NCBI RefSeq assembly: GCF_033845285.1
Contig: NZ_JAWXCX010000001.1
Span: 1,317,495 to 1,381,494, forward strand
Source: Marinococcus sp. PL1-022
Lineage (GTDB): Bacteria; Bacillota; Bacilli; Bacillales; Marinococcaceae
Reading direction: 5' to 3'
DNA length: 64,000 nt
Part shown: positions 1 to 7,516 of the stretch, in pieces
Layout of the letters: each line of letters starts with the position of its first letter
How positions within the stretch are numbered: position 1 is the stretch's first letter
Position numbers and translations under genes: made by a program
The notes under the pieces: generated by a model
Told to the model about the DNA's origin: nothing
Databases searched by the model: none
Seen by the model: the letters and a program-made list of their open reading frames with translations, nothing else

Positions 1-974
1 TGGACCGGGTGGAAGAATTACACGGAGAGCTGATGGCCGGCACGGTGGGGGACCGTATCGTGGAGACCGCTGCCTGCTGGACTATCTTTATGCTGGTCAG
101 CGGGCTGTATCTCTGGTGGCCGTCCCGGCACCAGATGGCTTCCCGGAAAAGCTTTCTGCCATCGACGTCGACCAACGCTCGGGAGAAGCGCAAGCGCTGG
201 CATTCGGTGCCGGCTTTTTGGATTTCGGGCGGTCTCGCTTTCTTTTTATTGACGGGCATGCTTTGGACCGGTTTTTGGGGAAACGGCATCCAGCAGTTGA
301 CCACTAGCCAGGGCATCGGTTACCCGCCGTCGATCTGGGTCGGGGACGCTCCGGTGTCCGACCAGGTTACCGAAGAAACGGGGGACGTCTCGTGGGCTGC
401 CGAGCAGATGCCGGTGCCGGAATCTTATGCTGCCAACAATTATGAACAAATATCCATCGACCGGGTCGTGAACGAGGCGGAACAAACCGGTGTGGCTTCC
501 GGCTACGATGTGTTTTATCCGTCTTCCGACGAAGGCGTTTATACGGTGTCGGCCTTTCCGGACCAGGCCCAGGGGGAAGTGACGATGCATATGAATCAGT
601 ATACCGGCAGTGTCCTGGCCGACTACCGGTGGGAGCAGTACCCGCCGCTCGCCAAGGTCATGGCGATGGGAATTACGATTCATAAAGGCCTGCAGTTTGG
701 TATCTGGAACCAGCTGGCCGGGCTCCTCATCTGCCTGGGACTGATCGGCATGATCGTCAGCGGGATCCGGCTGTGGTGGACCCGCCGGCCGGAAGGAAAG
801 CTTGGAGCACCTAAAAGCATGAGCAGCTGGCGGTTTCGGGGGTTTGTCGGCCTTGTGATTGGTTTTGGCGTCTTTTTCCCGTTATTCGGATTGTCGGTGT
901 TGCTGATATACGCGGTGGACCGGCTGATTATTCGAAACAACCGGCGATTACGGTCGTTATTCCATGCGTCATAG
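1..974 (+). CDS. PepSY-associated TM helix protein, 5' end cut by window
   Basis: The reading frame is open to the first base, so the GTG at base 9 is only the first start-like codon inside the window and the real N-terminus lies upstream. The visible part has a membrane helix ending in LYLWWP, a second helix about 70 residues in, a long extracellular segment, and two C-terminal helices including GIRLWWTRRP. This is the layout of PepSY_TM (DUF/PiuB-like) inner-membrane proteins, often linked to iron or other metal traffic. The next gene, a YtkA-like lipoprotein, starts 15 bases after the stop and is probably in the same operon. The family call is fairly sure; the substrate is unknown. Confidence 0.75.
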   Translation, partial: DRVEELHGELMAGTVGDRIVETAACWTIFMLVSGLYLWWPSRHQMASRKSFLPSTSTNAREKRKRWHSVPAFWISGGLAFFLLTGMLWTGFWGNGIQQLTTSQGIGYPPSIWVGDAPVSDQVTEETGDVSWAAEQMPVPESYAANNYEQISIDRVVNEAEQTGVASGYDVFYPSSDEGVYTVSAFPDQAQGEVTMHMNQYTGSVLADYRWEQYPPLAKVMAMGITIHKGLQFGIWNQLAGLLICLGLIGMIVSGIRLWWTRRPEGKLGAPKSMSSWRFRGFVGLVIGFGVFFPLFGLSVLLIYAVDRLIIRNNRRLRSLFHAS

Positions 975-989
975 GAAGGAGCAGTTATC

Positions 990-1445
990 ATGAAAATCAT
1001 GTTCATAGGCATAGCTGTATTGCTGCTCGTGAGCGGGTGTTCGACGCTCGATGCAAGCAATCATGAGGATTACGGCACCGCATCGCCTCCGGCGATGTAT
1101 ATCCACCCAGATCAGAGCCTGGAACCGCAGGAAGAGGAAGAGGTACAGATTCATGTGCTGCAAAACGAACAGCCATACGCTTTGGAGGACGAGGTCACCT
1201 TAACGGTCTATCATAAAGACCGGGAACAGATGCAGAAAATGACGGCGGAAGCTGTCCGTGAAGGCGTTTATACCGCGACCATTCGTGTGCCGGACGACGG
1301 GGTTTACACCCTGGAAGCTGCAGCGGGCCAGAATGAAGCAGGGCTGCGGACAGCGAAACAGATCGGCATCGGGGAGCTTACGTCAGACGAGCAGAGTATG
1401 TTGGCCGATGAAGAAGCGATGAATCATGACCACAGTCACCATTAA
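990..1445 (+). CDS. YtkA/FixH-like lipoprotein with His-rich tail
   Basis: A 151-residue protein with a lipoprotein signal peptide ending in LLVSGC, so it is probably anchored to the outer face of the membrane. The middle part (about residues 45-130) resembles the YtkA-like immunoglobulin-type fold, with the pattern VTLTVY, then GVYTATIRVPDDGVYTLE. The protein ends in HDHSHH, a possible metal-binding tail. The start is set by AGGAAGGAG upstream of the ATG. It follows the PepSY gene closely and is closed by a good terminator, so the two probably form the end of one operon with a role in metal or redox handling. The exact function is not known. Confidence 0.7.
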   Translation: MKIMFIGIAVLLLVSGCSTLDASNHEDYGTASPPAMYIHPDQSLEPQEEEEVQIHVLQNEQPYALEDEVTLTVYHKDREQMQKMTAEAVREGVYTATIRVPDDGVYTLEAAAGQNEAGLRTAKQIGIGELTSDEQSMLADEEAMNHDHSHH

Positions 1446-1498
1446 CATAGGGGAAATATCTTTTTTTGATGTATATAGACGTGGAAATATGAGTAGAG

Positions 1499-1530
1499 AA
1501 AGCAAAGCCTGGGCATGAGGGCTTTGCTTT
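1499..1530 (+). terminator. Rho-independent terminator after the YtkA-like gene
   Basis: An 11-bp stem AAAGCAAAGCC / GGCTTTGCTTT with a 10-base loop, followed by TTTAT. It closes the PepSY/YtkA-like unit. Confidence 0.8.
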
Positions 1531-1655
1531 TATATGTTTAATGAATCACAATAATAGCCTATTGAGTAAACCAGTAAGACGTCGATTACAGTGCTAATAA
1601 TTTATTTAATCATTCGAAAAAAGTATTAAAGGATATATGAAATTAAAGAAGAACC

Positions 1656-2060
1656 TTAACATTTAGTGCATCGGCCGTAGATCTCAAATTTATATGATGA
1701 TACAGAAAAACATAGATAGGGGACTAATGTTCTTGAAGAATTCATCACCACACTTTTGATCGATCGACATTTCATGCAAATAATATGGCCGTAAAAAGAA
1801 TTTTCCATTCTATTACGATAATAATAGGTTTGTTTTTGAAACTCTGTGTGGTGTATTAAAGAGAGTTGTTTAAATAAATTCAAATTCCTGTAGATAGTGT
1901 CAATGCTAATGGCTGGATAGTGAACTTTCATGAAATCAAATATGATTTTAGCTGAGAAAATATAATCATGATTAAAGAATATTCTAATCATTTCTTTTCG
2001 CTTATTCGTTAGTTTGTATCCGGATTCTTGGATATATTTTAATGCTTCAGAGTAGTCCAC
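1656..2060 (-). CDS. Zur/Fur-family repressor-like protein with eroded sensory metal site
   Basis: The N-terminal half is a clear Fur-family winged helix of the Zur type: GYKLTNKRKEMIRIFF, then FSAKIIFDFMK and SIDTIYRNLNLF. The two CXXC pairs of the structural zinc site are present (CMKC and the terminal CTKC). The poly-His stretch that normally precedes the first CXXC in Zur (HHHHHFIC) is reduced to YGHIIC, and the His before FEIYG is a Tyr. The protein ends right at the last Cys. The GTG start is chosen for the AAAGGAGAG ahead of it. It lies divergent from a zinc uptake locus with a Zur box. It could be a decaying Zur copy, a metal-blind variant, or a regulator of a related operator. Confidence 0.65.
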   Translation of the reverse strand: MDYSEALKYIQESGYKLTNKRKEMIRIFFNHDYIFSAKIIFDFMKVHYPAISIDTIYRNLNLFKQLSLIHHTEFQKQTYYYRNRMENSFYGHIICMKCRSIKSVVMNSSRTLVPYLCFSVSSYKFEIYGRCTKC

Positions 2061-2706
2061 AATATCTCTCCTTTCAATTTGTCAATATGAATGATAACGG
2101 TGCTCAGATGATAAAGGATAACTGTTGAAAGAAATAAGTATGTAGTATCATACACATTTAAATCGAAATGATTTTGATTTATTCCATTGTATAAATCCTT
2201 GAAAAAAAAGTAAATGAGAAAGAAAAAAGTCTTAAAATCATTGACAAGCATCTAATGTTCCTATAGGATGATAAAATGTTGATTAAAACGTAACCATTAC
2301 GATTTATATTATTGAACAATGAAAACAGAATCTCAATGATACTTGTAATGATGACCGAATATTTGAGGTTTGAAGAAATGTTCCAGCTGAACCATCTGCT
2401 GCACAATGTGAGGCAATCTGCTTCAAGCAGCTCAGGGGGTCGTTAGTAAAGGGAGGAGAAGTGCGTTTTATCAACTGCATTGACATTGGTGAAACTGTTC
2501 CAGTACTCTAAACGTTTACATATAAAAGGTCAGGAGTTGGAGAGTTCCCTTAGTGGAAGCTGTTACTTGTACGATACTCATAAGCGATCGAGTTCACTCC
2601 CTAAAACTTCCCCGTAACCCGGGCAGTTGCTGCATGTATTTAAAAGGAAGCACGTGATGCCTATATGCAGTACATGTATTAAGCTATTATATTTTTATTT
2701 ATTAAA
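2061..2706. other. Intergenic region between Zur-like gene and zinc operon
   Basis: No convincing gene was found in about 645 bases; short frames on the minus strand have no family signature. It holds a Zur-box-like dyad (listed separately) and, at 2507-2520, TCTAAACGTTTACA, which is one base away from the CcpA cre consensus. The stretch 2560-2700 is AT-rich before the zinc operon start. Confidence 0.5.
2288..2302. promoter_or_regulatory. Zur-box-like dyad, distal
   Basis: ACGTAACCATTACGA resembles the Bacillus Zur operator TCGTAATNATTACGA with two mismatches in the left arm, and the flanks AA and TTT also fit. It lies between the Zur-like gene and the zinc operon and could control either, or a lost gene. 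Confidence 0.5.
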
Positions 2707-2721
2707 TCGTAATGACTACGA
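2707..2721. promoter_or_regulatory. Zur operator upstream of zinT-znuA
   Basis: TCGTAATGACTACGA matches the Bacillus Zur box TCGTAATNATTACGA at all but one position and is flanked by AAA and TTA as in known sites. It sits about 27 bases before the start of the short ZinT gene, so zinc-bound Zur would be expected to block this promoter. Confidence 0.8.
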
Positions 2722-2747
2722 TTAATTATAAACAAGGAGTGGTATTC

Positions 2748-3038
2748 ATGAGAAAATTTCCCATGAAAGGGTTAAGCGTCCTCGCGATCAGCGCACTGAT
2801 GTACGAAGCCGGCAACCGCGGGGTCCGGTACATCTTTGAACTTGAACAAGGAGATGACGGCATGCCGCAGTACATTCAGTTCAGCGACCACGATATCAAT
2901 CCGACCGATGCCGGGCATTATCATCTCTATTGGGGCGACGACAGCGACGAGCTGCTTGAGGAAGTGGACCACTGGCCGACCTACTATCCGTCAGATATGG
3001 ACGGCGAAGAAATTACCCATGAAATGATCGCGCATTAA
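2748..3038 (+). CDS. zinT: Short ZinT-family zinc-binding protein (internal deletion form)
   Basis: A 96-residue protein. Residues 1-18 (MRKFPMKGLSVLAISALM) look like the start of a signal peptide. From residue 19 the sequence is the C-terminal part of ZinT: GNRGVRY, then YIQFSDH, HYH and WPTYYP. Full ZinT is roughly twice as long, so about 100 residues between signal peptide and this block are missing. The three His expected to bind zinc in ZinT (SDH and HxH) are kept as H48, H57 and H59. The signal sequence now runs straight into the domain with no lipobox Cys, so export and anchoring are uncertain. The ATG follows AAGGAGTGG. ZnuA lies 43 bases downstream. ZinT normally passes zinc to ZnuA. 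Confidence 0.75.
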   Translation: MRKFPMKGLSVLAISALMYEAGNRGVRYIFELEQGDDGMPQYIQFSDHDINPTDAGHYHLYWGDDSDELLEEVDHWPTYYPSDMDGEEITHEMIAH

Positions 3039-3081
3039 GCATTTCTCAAACATCAAGCTACTGACGAAAGGAACGAATACG

Positions 3082-4128
3082 ATGAAAAAACAAACTGCTT
3101 TAGGTGCTTTTATACTTGCCGGCGCTGTCCTGCTCCAGGCCTGCAGTACCAGTGACGATAATCAGCAGAGCGCCTCCGGGGATAATAACGAAGACCAACA
3201 GGCGCAAAACGAAAAGCTGGACGTCTACACGACCCTGTTTGCCTGGGAGGATTTTGCCACACAGATCGGCGGTGATTACGTGAATGCAGAAAACGTCGTC
3301 CCTCCCGGCTCCAATGCCCACTCCTTTGACCCAACCCCTCAGACGCTGACCGATATTGCCGAGGGCGACGTATTTATTATGACCGGCAGTGGTATGGAAG
3401 GCTTCGCGGAAGAAGCAAAAAGAACAGTGGACGGTCAGGACGTTTCCGTACTCGAAGTGACAAATAACATGGAATTGCGTGAAGCCTCTGGCGAGCATTC
3501 GCACGGCCATGATGAAGAAGGCCACAGCCACGAGGAAGAGAGCCACAGCCACGAGGAAGAGAGCCACAGCCACGAGGAAGAGGGTCACTCACACAGCCAC
3601 GGCGGCGTGGACCCGCACGTATGGCTTGATCCAGTCCGTGCCCAGGAGGCGGCTGAAAGCATAAAGAACGAATTAGTGGAACAAATGCCGGAACAGGAAG
3701 AAACATTTGAAAAAAACTACGAAGAGCTAGTATCTGACCTTGAAAGTATTGATCAGGACTTTCAGAACTTAGCAGACAATAGTGATCACCAACAGTTTAT
3801 CGTTTCCCATGCGGGTTATGGCTACTGGGAAGAGCGGTATGGTTTCGAACAAATCCCTGTCAGTGGTATCAATTCACAGAACGAACCTTCTGTCCAGGAA
3901 ATTAACAATATTATCGCTACAGCGGAAGAAAACGATATCAATACCGTGCTGTTAGAGCAAAATATTCCTTCGCAAACAGCGGAAACAGTGAAAGATGAAA
4001 TTGGCGCTGATGTTGCTTACCTGCATAATCTTTCTACCTTAACTGAAGAAGACATTGATAACAATGCCACGTATGTATCTTTAATGGAAGAAAATATTGA
4101 AAGTCTGCAGCAAGCACTGAATGAATAA
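3082..4128 (+). CDS. znuA: Zinc ABC transporter substrate-binding lipoprotein (ZnuA/AdcA type)
   Basis: A 348-residue lipoprotein (lipobox LLQAC) of the cluster 9 metal-binding family. Zinc ligand positions are visible: His in SNAHSFDP, His in GVDPHVWLDP, and His in IVSHAGYGYW, with an acidic residue in LLEQNIPSQ. The flexible loop before the second ligand is very rich in His and carries three exact heptad repeats. Unlike streptococcal AdcA it has no fused C-terminal ZinT domain; that domain is the separate short gene just upstream. The partner permease and ATPase genes (znuB, znuC) do not follow; a terminator does. They must lie elsewhere if the system works. Control by the upstream Zur box is likely. 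Confidence 0.9.
   Translation: MKKQTALGAFILAGAVLLQACSTSDDNQQSASGDNNEDQQAQNEKLDVYTTLFAWEDFATQIGGDYVNAENVVPPGSNAHSFDPTPQTLTDIAEGDVFIMTGSGMEGFAEEAKRTVDGQDVSVLEVTNNMELREASGEHSHGHDEEGHSHEEESHSHEEESHSHEEEGHSHSHGGVDPHVWLDPVRAQEAAESIKNELVEQMPEQEETFEKNYEELVSDLESIDQDFQNLADNSDHQQFIVSHAGYGYWEERYGFEQIPVSGINSQNEPSVQEINNIIATAEENDINTVLLEQNIPSQTAETVKDEIGADVAYLHNLSTLTEEDIDNNATYVSLMEENIESLQQALNE
3520..3582 (+). repeat. Three tandem 21-bp repeats in the ZnuA His loop
   Basis: Three adjacent 21-base units, each encoding (G/S)HSHEEE, differing only in the first codon between copies. They lengthen the His-rich loop and could expand or contract by slippage. Confidence 0.9.
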
Positions 4129-4175
4129 TTCAGCTTTCTCTATTCAATGTAAAGAAATCATCTTAATATGATGGG

Positions 4176-4211
4176 AAAAAGCAAAGCCAAAGTATACAGG
4201 TTTTGCTTTTT
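4176..4211 (+). terminator. Rho-independent terminator after znuA
   Basis: A 13-bp stem AAAAAGCAAAGCC / GGTTTTGCTTTTT with one G-T pair, followed by CTTTT. It shows that the zinc operon ends after znuA. Confidence 0.8.
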
Positions 4212-4304
4212 CTTTTAGTAATAACAAGTAGAATGTTCTATAAAGTATCAACAGACAGCTCCCAGAACCGATATAAGAAGCAGAATGTATAAGGGGGGAA
4301 CTGC

Positions 4305-5358
4305 ATGCCAACATCCTGTGACGTATGCCTGCCGAAGCACCGCGGGTATACCATGTTTTTTGAGAACGGGGAATCACCGGCGGCTCTCGCCACCTATTTT
4401 GCGACGTACGAGGAGGACCAGTGGATGTCGGTAGACGCCACCACCGTCTGGATGGAGGAAGGGGTGGCTTTTTCACTGCTCGACTATCTCGACATTTACT
4501 TCCCTTAGGCGTCATTATTTGTCGTTGCGGCGCAAAAACACGCCCCGCTCCAGGACCGGGACCAGCGGCGGCCGGGCCGCTGCATCATATGCATGCGGAA
4601 AAAGAAGCCAGCTGGGTCGACGATGTCATCGATCAGCGGAAAATTCTTCCGCACTACCAGCCTATTGTCGAGGCGCCAAAGGGAGAGGTGCCGGCCATTG
4701 TGGGCCATGAGATGCTGTCCCGGGGCCGTCAGGATGATGGAAGCCTGATTGCACCTTTTCATCTGCTGGAGGCGGCCCGCAAACGCGACCGGTTGTTCGC
4801 CCTGGACCGGGCCTACCGTATCACCTGCGTGGAACACGCGGGCCGGATTAAGGACCAGCTTATCTATATCAACTTTATTCCTACGGCTATTTATGTGCCG
4901 GAACATTGCCTGGCGACCACCATTCACTACATCAAAAAGCAAAATATTCGCCCGGAAAATGTCGTGTTTGAAGTGGTGGAAAGCGATGAGGTGAAGAACA
5001 TCGAGCACCTGAAATCAATCCTGAATTACTACAAGCAGCACGGCTTCCAGTACGCCCTGGATGATGTCGGGACCGGGGTGAACGGCCTGGAAAAACTGGC
5101 CTACCTGGAACCAAACATCGTCAAACTGGCCAGAGAATACGTAGACGGGGGGCAGAGGACCCGGTTAAGCAGCACATGGCCAGATCTCTCCTGCAGGTGG
5201 CGGGCCAGATTGGCGCCCGGGCACTGGCCGAAGGGGTGGAAGGAAAAGCGGACATGAGCTATTTACAGGAAATGGGGTATACGCTGTTTCAGGGGTATTT
5301 TCTCTCCAGACCGCAGGCCAACCCGGTCACCATGCTCCCAGTCAGTGTGTATGCCTAA
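4305..5358 (+). pseudogene. EAL-domain (c-di-GMP phosphodiesterase-type) gene, broken
   Basis: The first 67 codons (CDVCLPKHRGYTMFF...FSLLDYLDIYFP, good GGGGGGAA site upstream) stop at a TAG at 4506-4508. The same frame then continues plausibly (SLFVVAAQKHAPLQDRDQRRP) until near 4570, where the sensible frame shifts to one reading HMHAEKEASWVDDVID and a full EAL domain. That has EML in place of EAL, INFIP, FEVVESD, LDDVGTG and IVKLAREYV. Near 5147-5152 a run of six G breaks the frame; seven G would restore VDGGAEDPVKQHMARSLLQ and then ALAEGVEGK and FQGYFLSRPQ. So one stop and two shifts separate this from an intact enzyme. Sequencing error could explain the G-run but less easily all three. 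Confidence 0.7.
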
Positions 5359-6376
5359 AGCTCACTGGAACTCTCCGGGCTTTTTGTATGTCTTTCGCTT
5401 CCTGGCTTCGCCCCGGGACCGTGGGATTCTGTATGGTCTCTATGTGGTTTTTGTGGGCGTATTGTTTGTCGACAGCATTGTCGCGGTAGCCTTTTCGTGG
5501 CCCGTGCTGGCGGTTTGGGTGGCGTTTGTCAGCAGCGGCCTGTATTGGATTCATGACGGGCACCGGCGTCAGGTGTCCATCCCGTTGACGCTGTACCTGA
5601 TCAGCTGCATGGGCTGGTGGGGGGCAGCTGTATTGATGACCGGCGGCCTGGAAAGTCCATTAGTGCACTACGGGCAGGTATTATGGGTCCTGAGTGCGTT
5701 ATCCGCATCACTCCGTTTGAATGTGATTGGGGGGCTGGTGCTGGGCCTCACCCTGGCTATTAGCCTCGGCATGACGACTGTCACTGGAAATGAGATGCTG
5801 GAAATGGGAAGTGTTATGGCCATTCACGGATTGACACTCGCTTTTGGAGCTCTGGTAGCGGTGGCTATGCAGCGGCAGCAAGGATGGATTGCCCATTGGC
5901 AGGTACAGGCCCAGACCGACCATTTGACCGGGCTGCCCAACCGATCCGGCTGGCTGGATTGGTGGCAGCGGGTTGCCCCGACCGCCGGCTGGCTTGGAGA
6001 GATGGATGTGAATAATTTTAAAGCGATGAACGACACTTACGGGCACGCGCGGGGAGACCAGGTATTGGTAGAAATGGCGGAAGAACTGCAGCGTTCTCTT
6101 CCGGGGGAAGCTTTGGCGGCCCGCATTGGGGGCGACGAATTTATTGTGTTTCTTCCGGCGAACATGAGCGAAGCTAAAGCCCGCACCACCGTGAGTGAAC
6201 TAACAAAACGGGCCGGAGCGGCAGCGAACATGCCTATAACTGCGGCATTAGGGTTGGTGCCCGTCACGTCCCGGCACTGTGATTTTCAGGACCTTTACCG
6301 GCAGGCGGATCGGAACATGTATTATCAAAAAGAGGCGAAGAGGGCAGGTTCCCTGGAAGCATCTATGGATGATTGA
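5351..6376 (+). CDS. Membrane GGDEF diguanylate cyclase
   Basis: About 341 residues. The first 170 hold around six membrane helices, followed by a GGDEF domain beginning at TDHLTGLPNRSGW. The active motif is intact (RIGGDEF), with the metal-binding Asp in EMDVNNFKAMND. It should make c-di-GMP from GTP at the membrane. The start overlaps the end of the broken EAL gene (last codons TAT GCC TAA), and no strong ribosome site is seen, so translation was probably coupled to it. An in-frame GTG two codons earlier is possible. The loss of the EAL partner may leave this cyclase without its paired phosphodiesterase. Confidence 0.8.
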   Translation: MPKAHWNSPGFLYVFRFLASPRDRGILYGLYVVFVGVLFVDSIVAVAFSWPVLAVWVAFVSSGLYWIHDGHRRQVSIPLTLYLISCMGWWGAAVLMTGGLESPLVHYGQVLWVLSALSASLRLNVIGGLVLGLTLAISLGMTTVTGNEMLEMGSVMAIHGLTLAFGALVAVAMQRQQGWIAHWQVQAQTDHLTGLPNRSGWLDWWQRVAPTAGWLGEMDVNNFKAMNDTYGHARGDQVLVEMAEELQRSLPGEALAARIGGDEFIVFLPANMSEAKARTTVSELTKRAGAAANMPITAALGLVPVTSRHCDFQDLYRQADRNMYYQKEAKRAGSLEASMDD

Positions 6377-6451
6377 GGCGAAAGTGAACTTTCTAAGGGA
6401 GCAGAAGAGGTTAAAAGCTGGGAATGAAATATTAATATTCTCTAAATAAAG

Positions 6452-6484
6452 AAGCTCTTTGACTTATAAAAAGTTAAAGAGCTT
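6452..6484 (+). terminator. Terminator after the GGDEF gene
   Basis: Stem GCTCTTTGACTT / AAGTTAAAGAGC (one G-T pair) extended by AA/TT, followed by TTTT. Confidence 0.8.
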
Positions 6485-6535
6485 TTTTAGCGTAAGACTA
6501 CTGATAAACGCAATATTATTAACTATGTAATGATA

Positions 6536-6573
6536 AAAGAATCCCATCACGTTAAATAGTGATGGGATTCTTT
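6536..6573 (-). terminator. Terminator for the SRPBCC gene
   Basis: A perfect 15-bp stem AAAGAATCCCATCAC / GTGATGGGATTCTTT just after the stop of the minus-strand gene, with a short T-rich tract in that direction (TTTTATCATT). It may work both ways. Confidence 0.8.
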
Positions 6574-6585
6574 ATTGACTAAATA

Positions 6586-7047
6586 TTAAAGCTTTCCCTC
6601 CTGAACAAATGATCGAATGGTAGCTAACGTGGTTTCTACCGCCGACGTGTAACTATCCTCCATGCGCTTTGCATAGGCTTGTTCGCTCATGGTTTCATCC
6701 TCAGCTAGTTCAAACGTAAAAGTGAAACGAATGGCCAGAGCTCCCTGTTCATCTTCCTCAATTTCGTTTTTGATAAGCCCCCGGGTCGGGCCATCGAGAG
6801 GTTCGAAAACAATCATATGCTTCGGAAAAAAAGTCACCCATTCCTGGGATTTATGGCCATGGACCTCGACTTCACGCCGTAAAAACCGATCACCACGTTC
6901 TAATATGCGGCAGGCCGTCATGACCTCCACAAATGGGGTAGCGTCTTCTGCTTTCATGACCAGACCCTCCCATACGTGATCGTGGTTTAAAATGGGTTCA
7001 TGATCAGTGGAATCGTTGACAAACATACTTTTTGATACGGTAAACAT
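6586..7047 (-). CDS. AtaL-like SRPBCC protein (DUF1857 family)
   Basis: A 153-residue cytoplasmic protein starting MFTVSKSMFVND, chosen because AGGAGGAG lies just ahead of this ATG; the longer upstream frame has no such site. The pattern HDHVWEGLVMKAEDATPFVEVMTACRILERGDRF and the later ATIRSF fit the DUF1857 / AtaL-like branch of the SRPBCC fold, which usually binds a small hydrophobic ligand in a deep pocket. No catalytic role can be read from the sequence. It stands alone with its own terminator. Confidence 0.75.
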   Translation of the reverse strand: MFTVSKSMFVNDSTDHEPILNHDHVWEGLVMKAEDATPFVEVMTACRILERGDRFLRREVEVHGHKSQEWVTFFPKHMIVFEPLDGPTRGLIKNEIEEDEQGALAIRFTFTFELAEDETMSEQAYAKRMEDSYTSAVETTLATIRSFVQEGKL

Positions 7048-7505
7048 GTGACTCCTCCTATTTGTTATTTCTATGATTTGGCCGAGTCTCGATGAACATG
7101 CGGATAAGTCTTTATTGTAAATAGCTCGACGGAAAAAAGCTAAGGTTATGCATTTTTCCTCATTCCTTAGACTGTCATTTCCGATGAAACGAAACAGCTT
7201 TTTAAGGGGCAGTAACCCAGTATTAAAGAAAACCTGTCTATAGAGGTACTGCAACTAGCTCTTCAGGGGGCTTTTCAAAAAGTCAAATTGATTTCTCTTT
7301 GAAGTTGGCTTTGAAGCATATGCCCTTTGCTTAGACATGCACAGAAGAAAAGGATCGATTTTCTTAGCTTTTGTTAGAAACATATATCATACAATTTCTT
7401 GAAATAATACGGGAAAGCTTAAGCTCTTGCTTTTTTTCATGTATGATAGATTTATTAGATAAAAGGAATTATTTTACATATTTTCATTGAATAGGAGGGA
7501 TCATC
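7048..7505. other. Intergenic stretch before the disrupted small gene
   Basis: No gene recognised. The right end carries AATAGGAGGGATCATC, a strong ribosome binding site for the ATG at 7506. AT-rich sequence at 7410-7470 (CTTGCTTTTTTTCATGTATGATAG) could hold its promoter. Confidence 0.4.
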
Positions 7506-7516
7506 ATGAAACTATA

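Noticed and set aside
2179-2486. Minus-strand frames in the gap before the zinc operon
   Set aside because: Phe/Ser/Ile-rich chance frames without ribosome sites or recognisable homology; no zinc-responsive paralogue such as a CobW or ribosomal protein could be matched.
3520-3600. Regular short repeats that might suggest a CRISPR array
   Set aside because: The units are adjacent, 21 bases, in frame and encode a His loop; there are no spacers.
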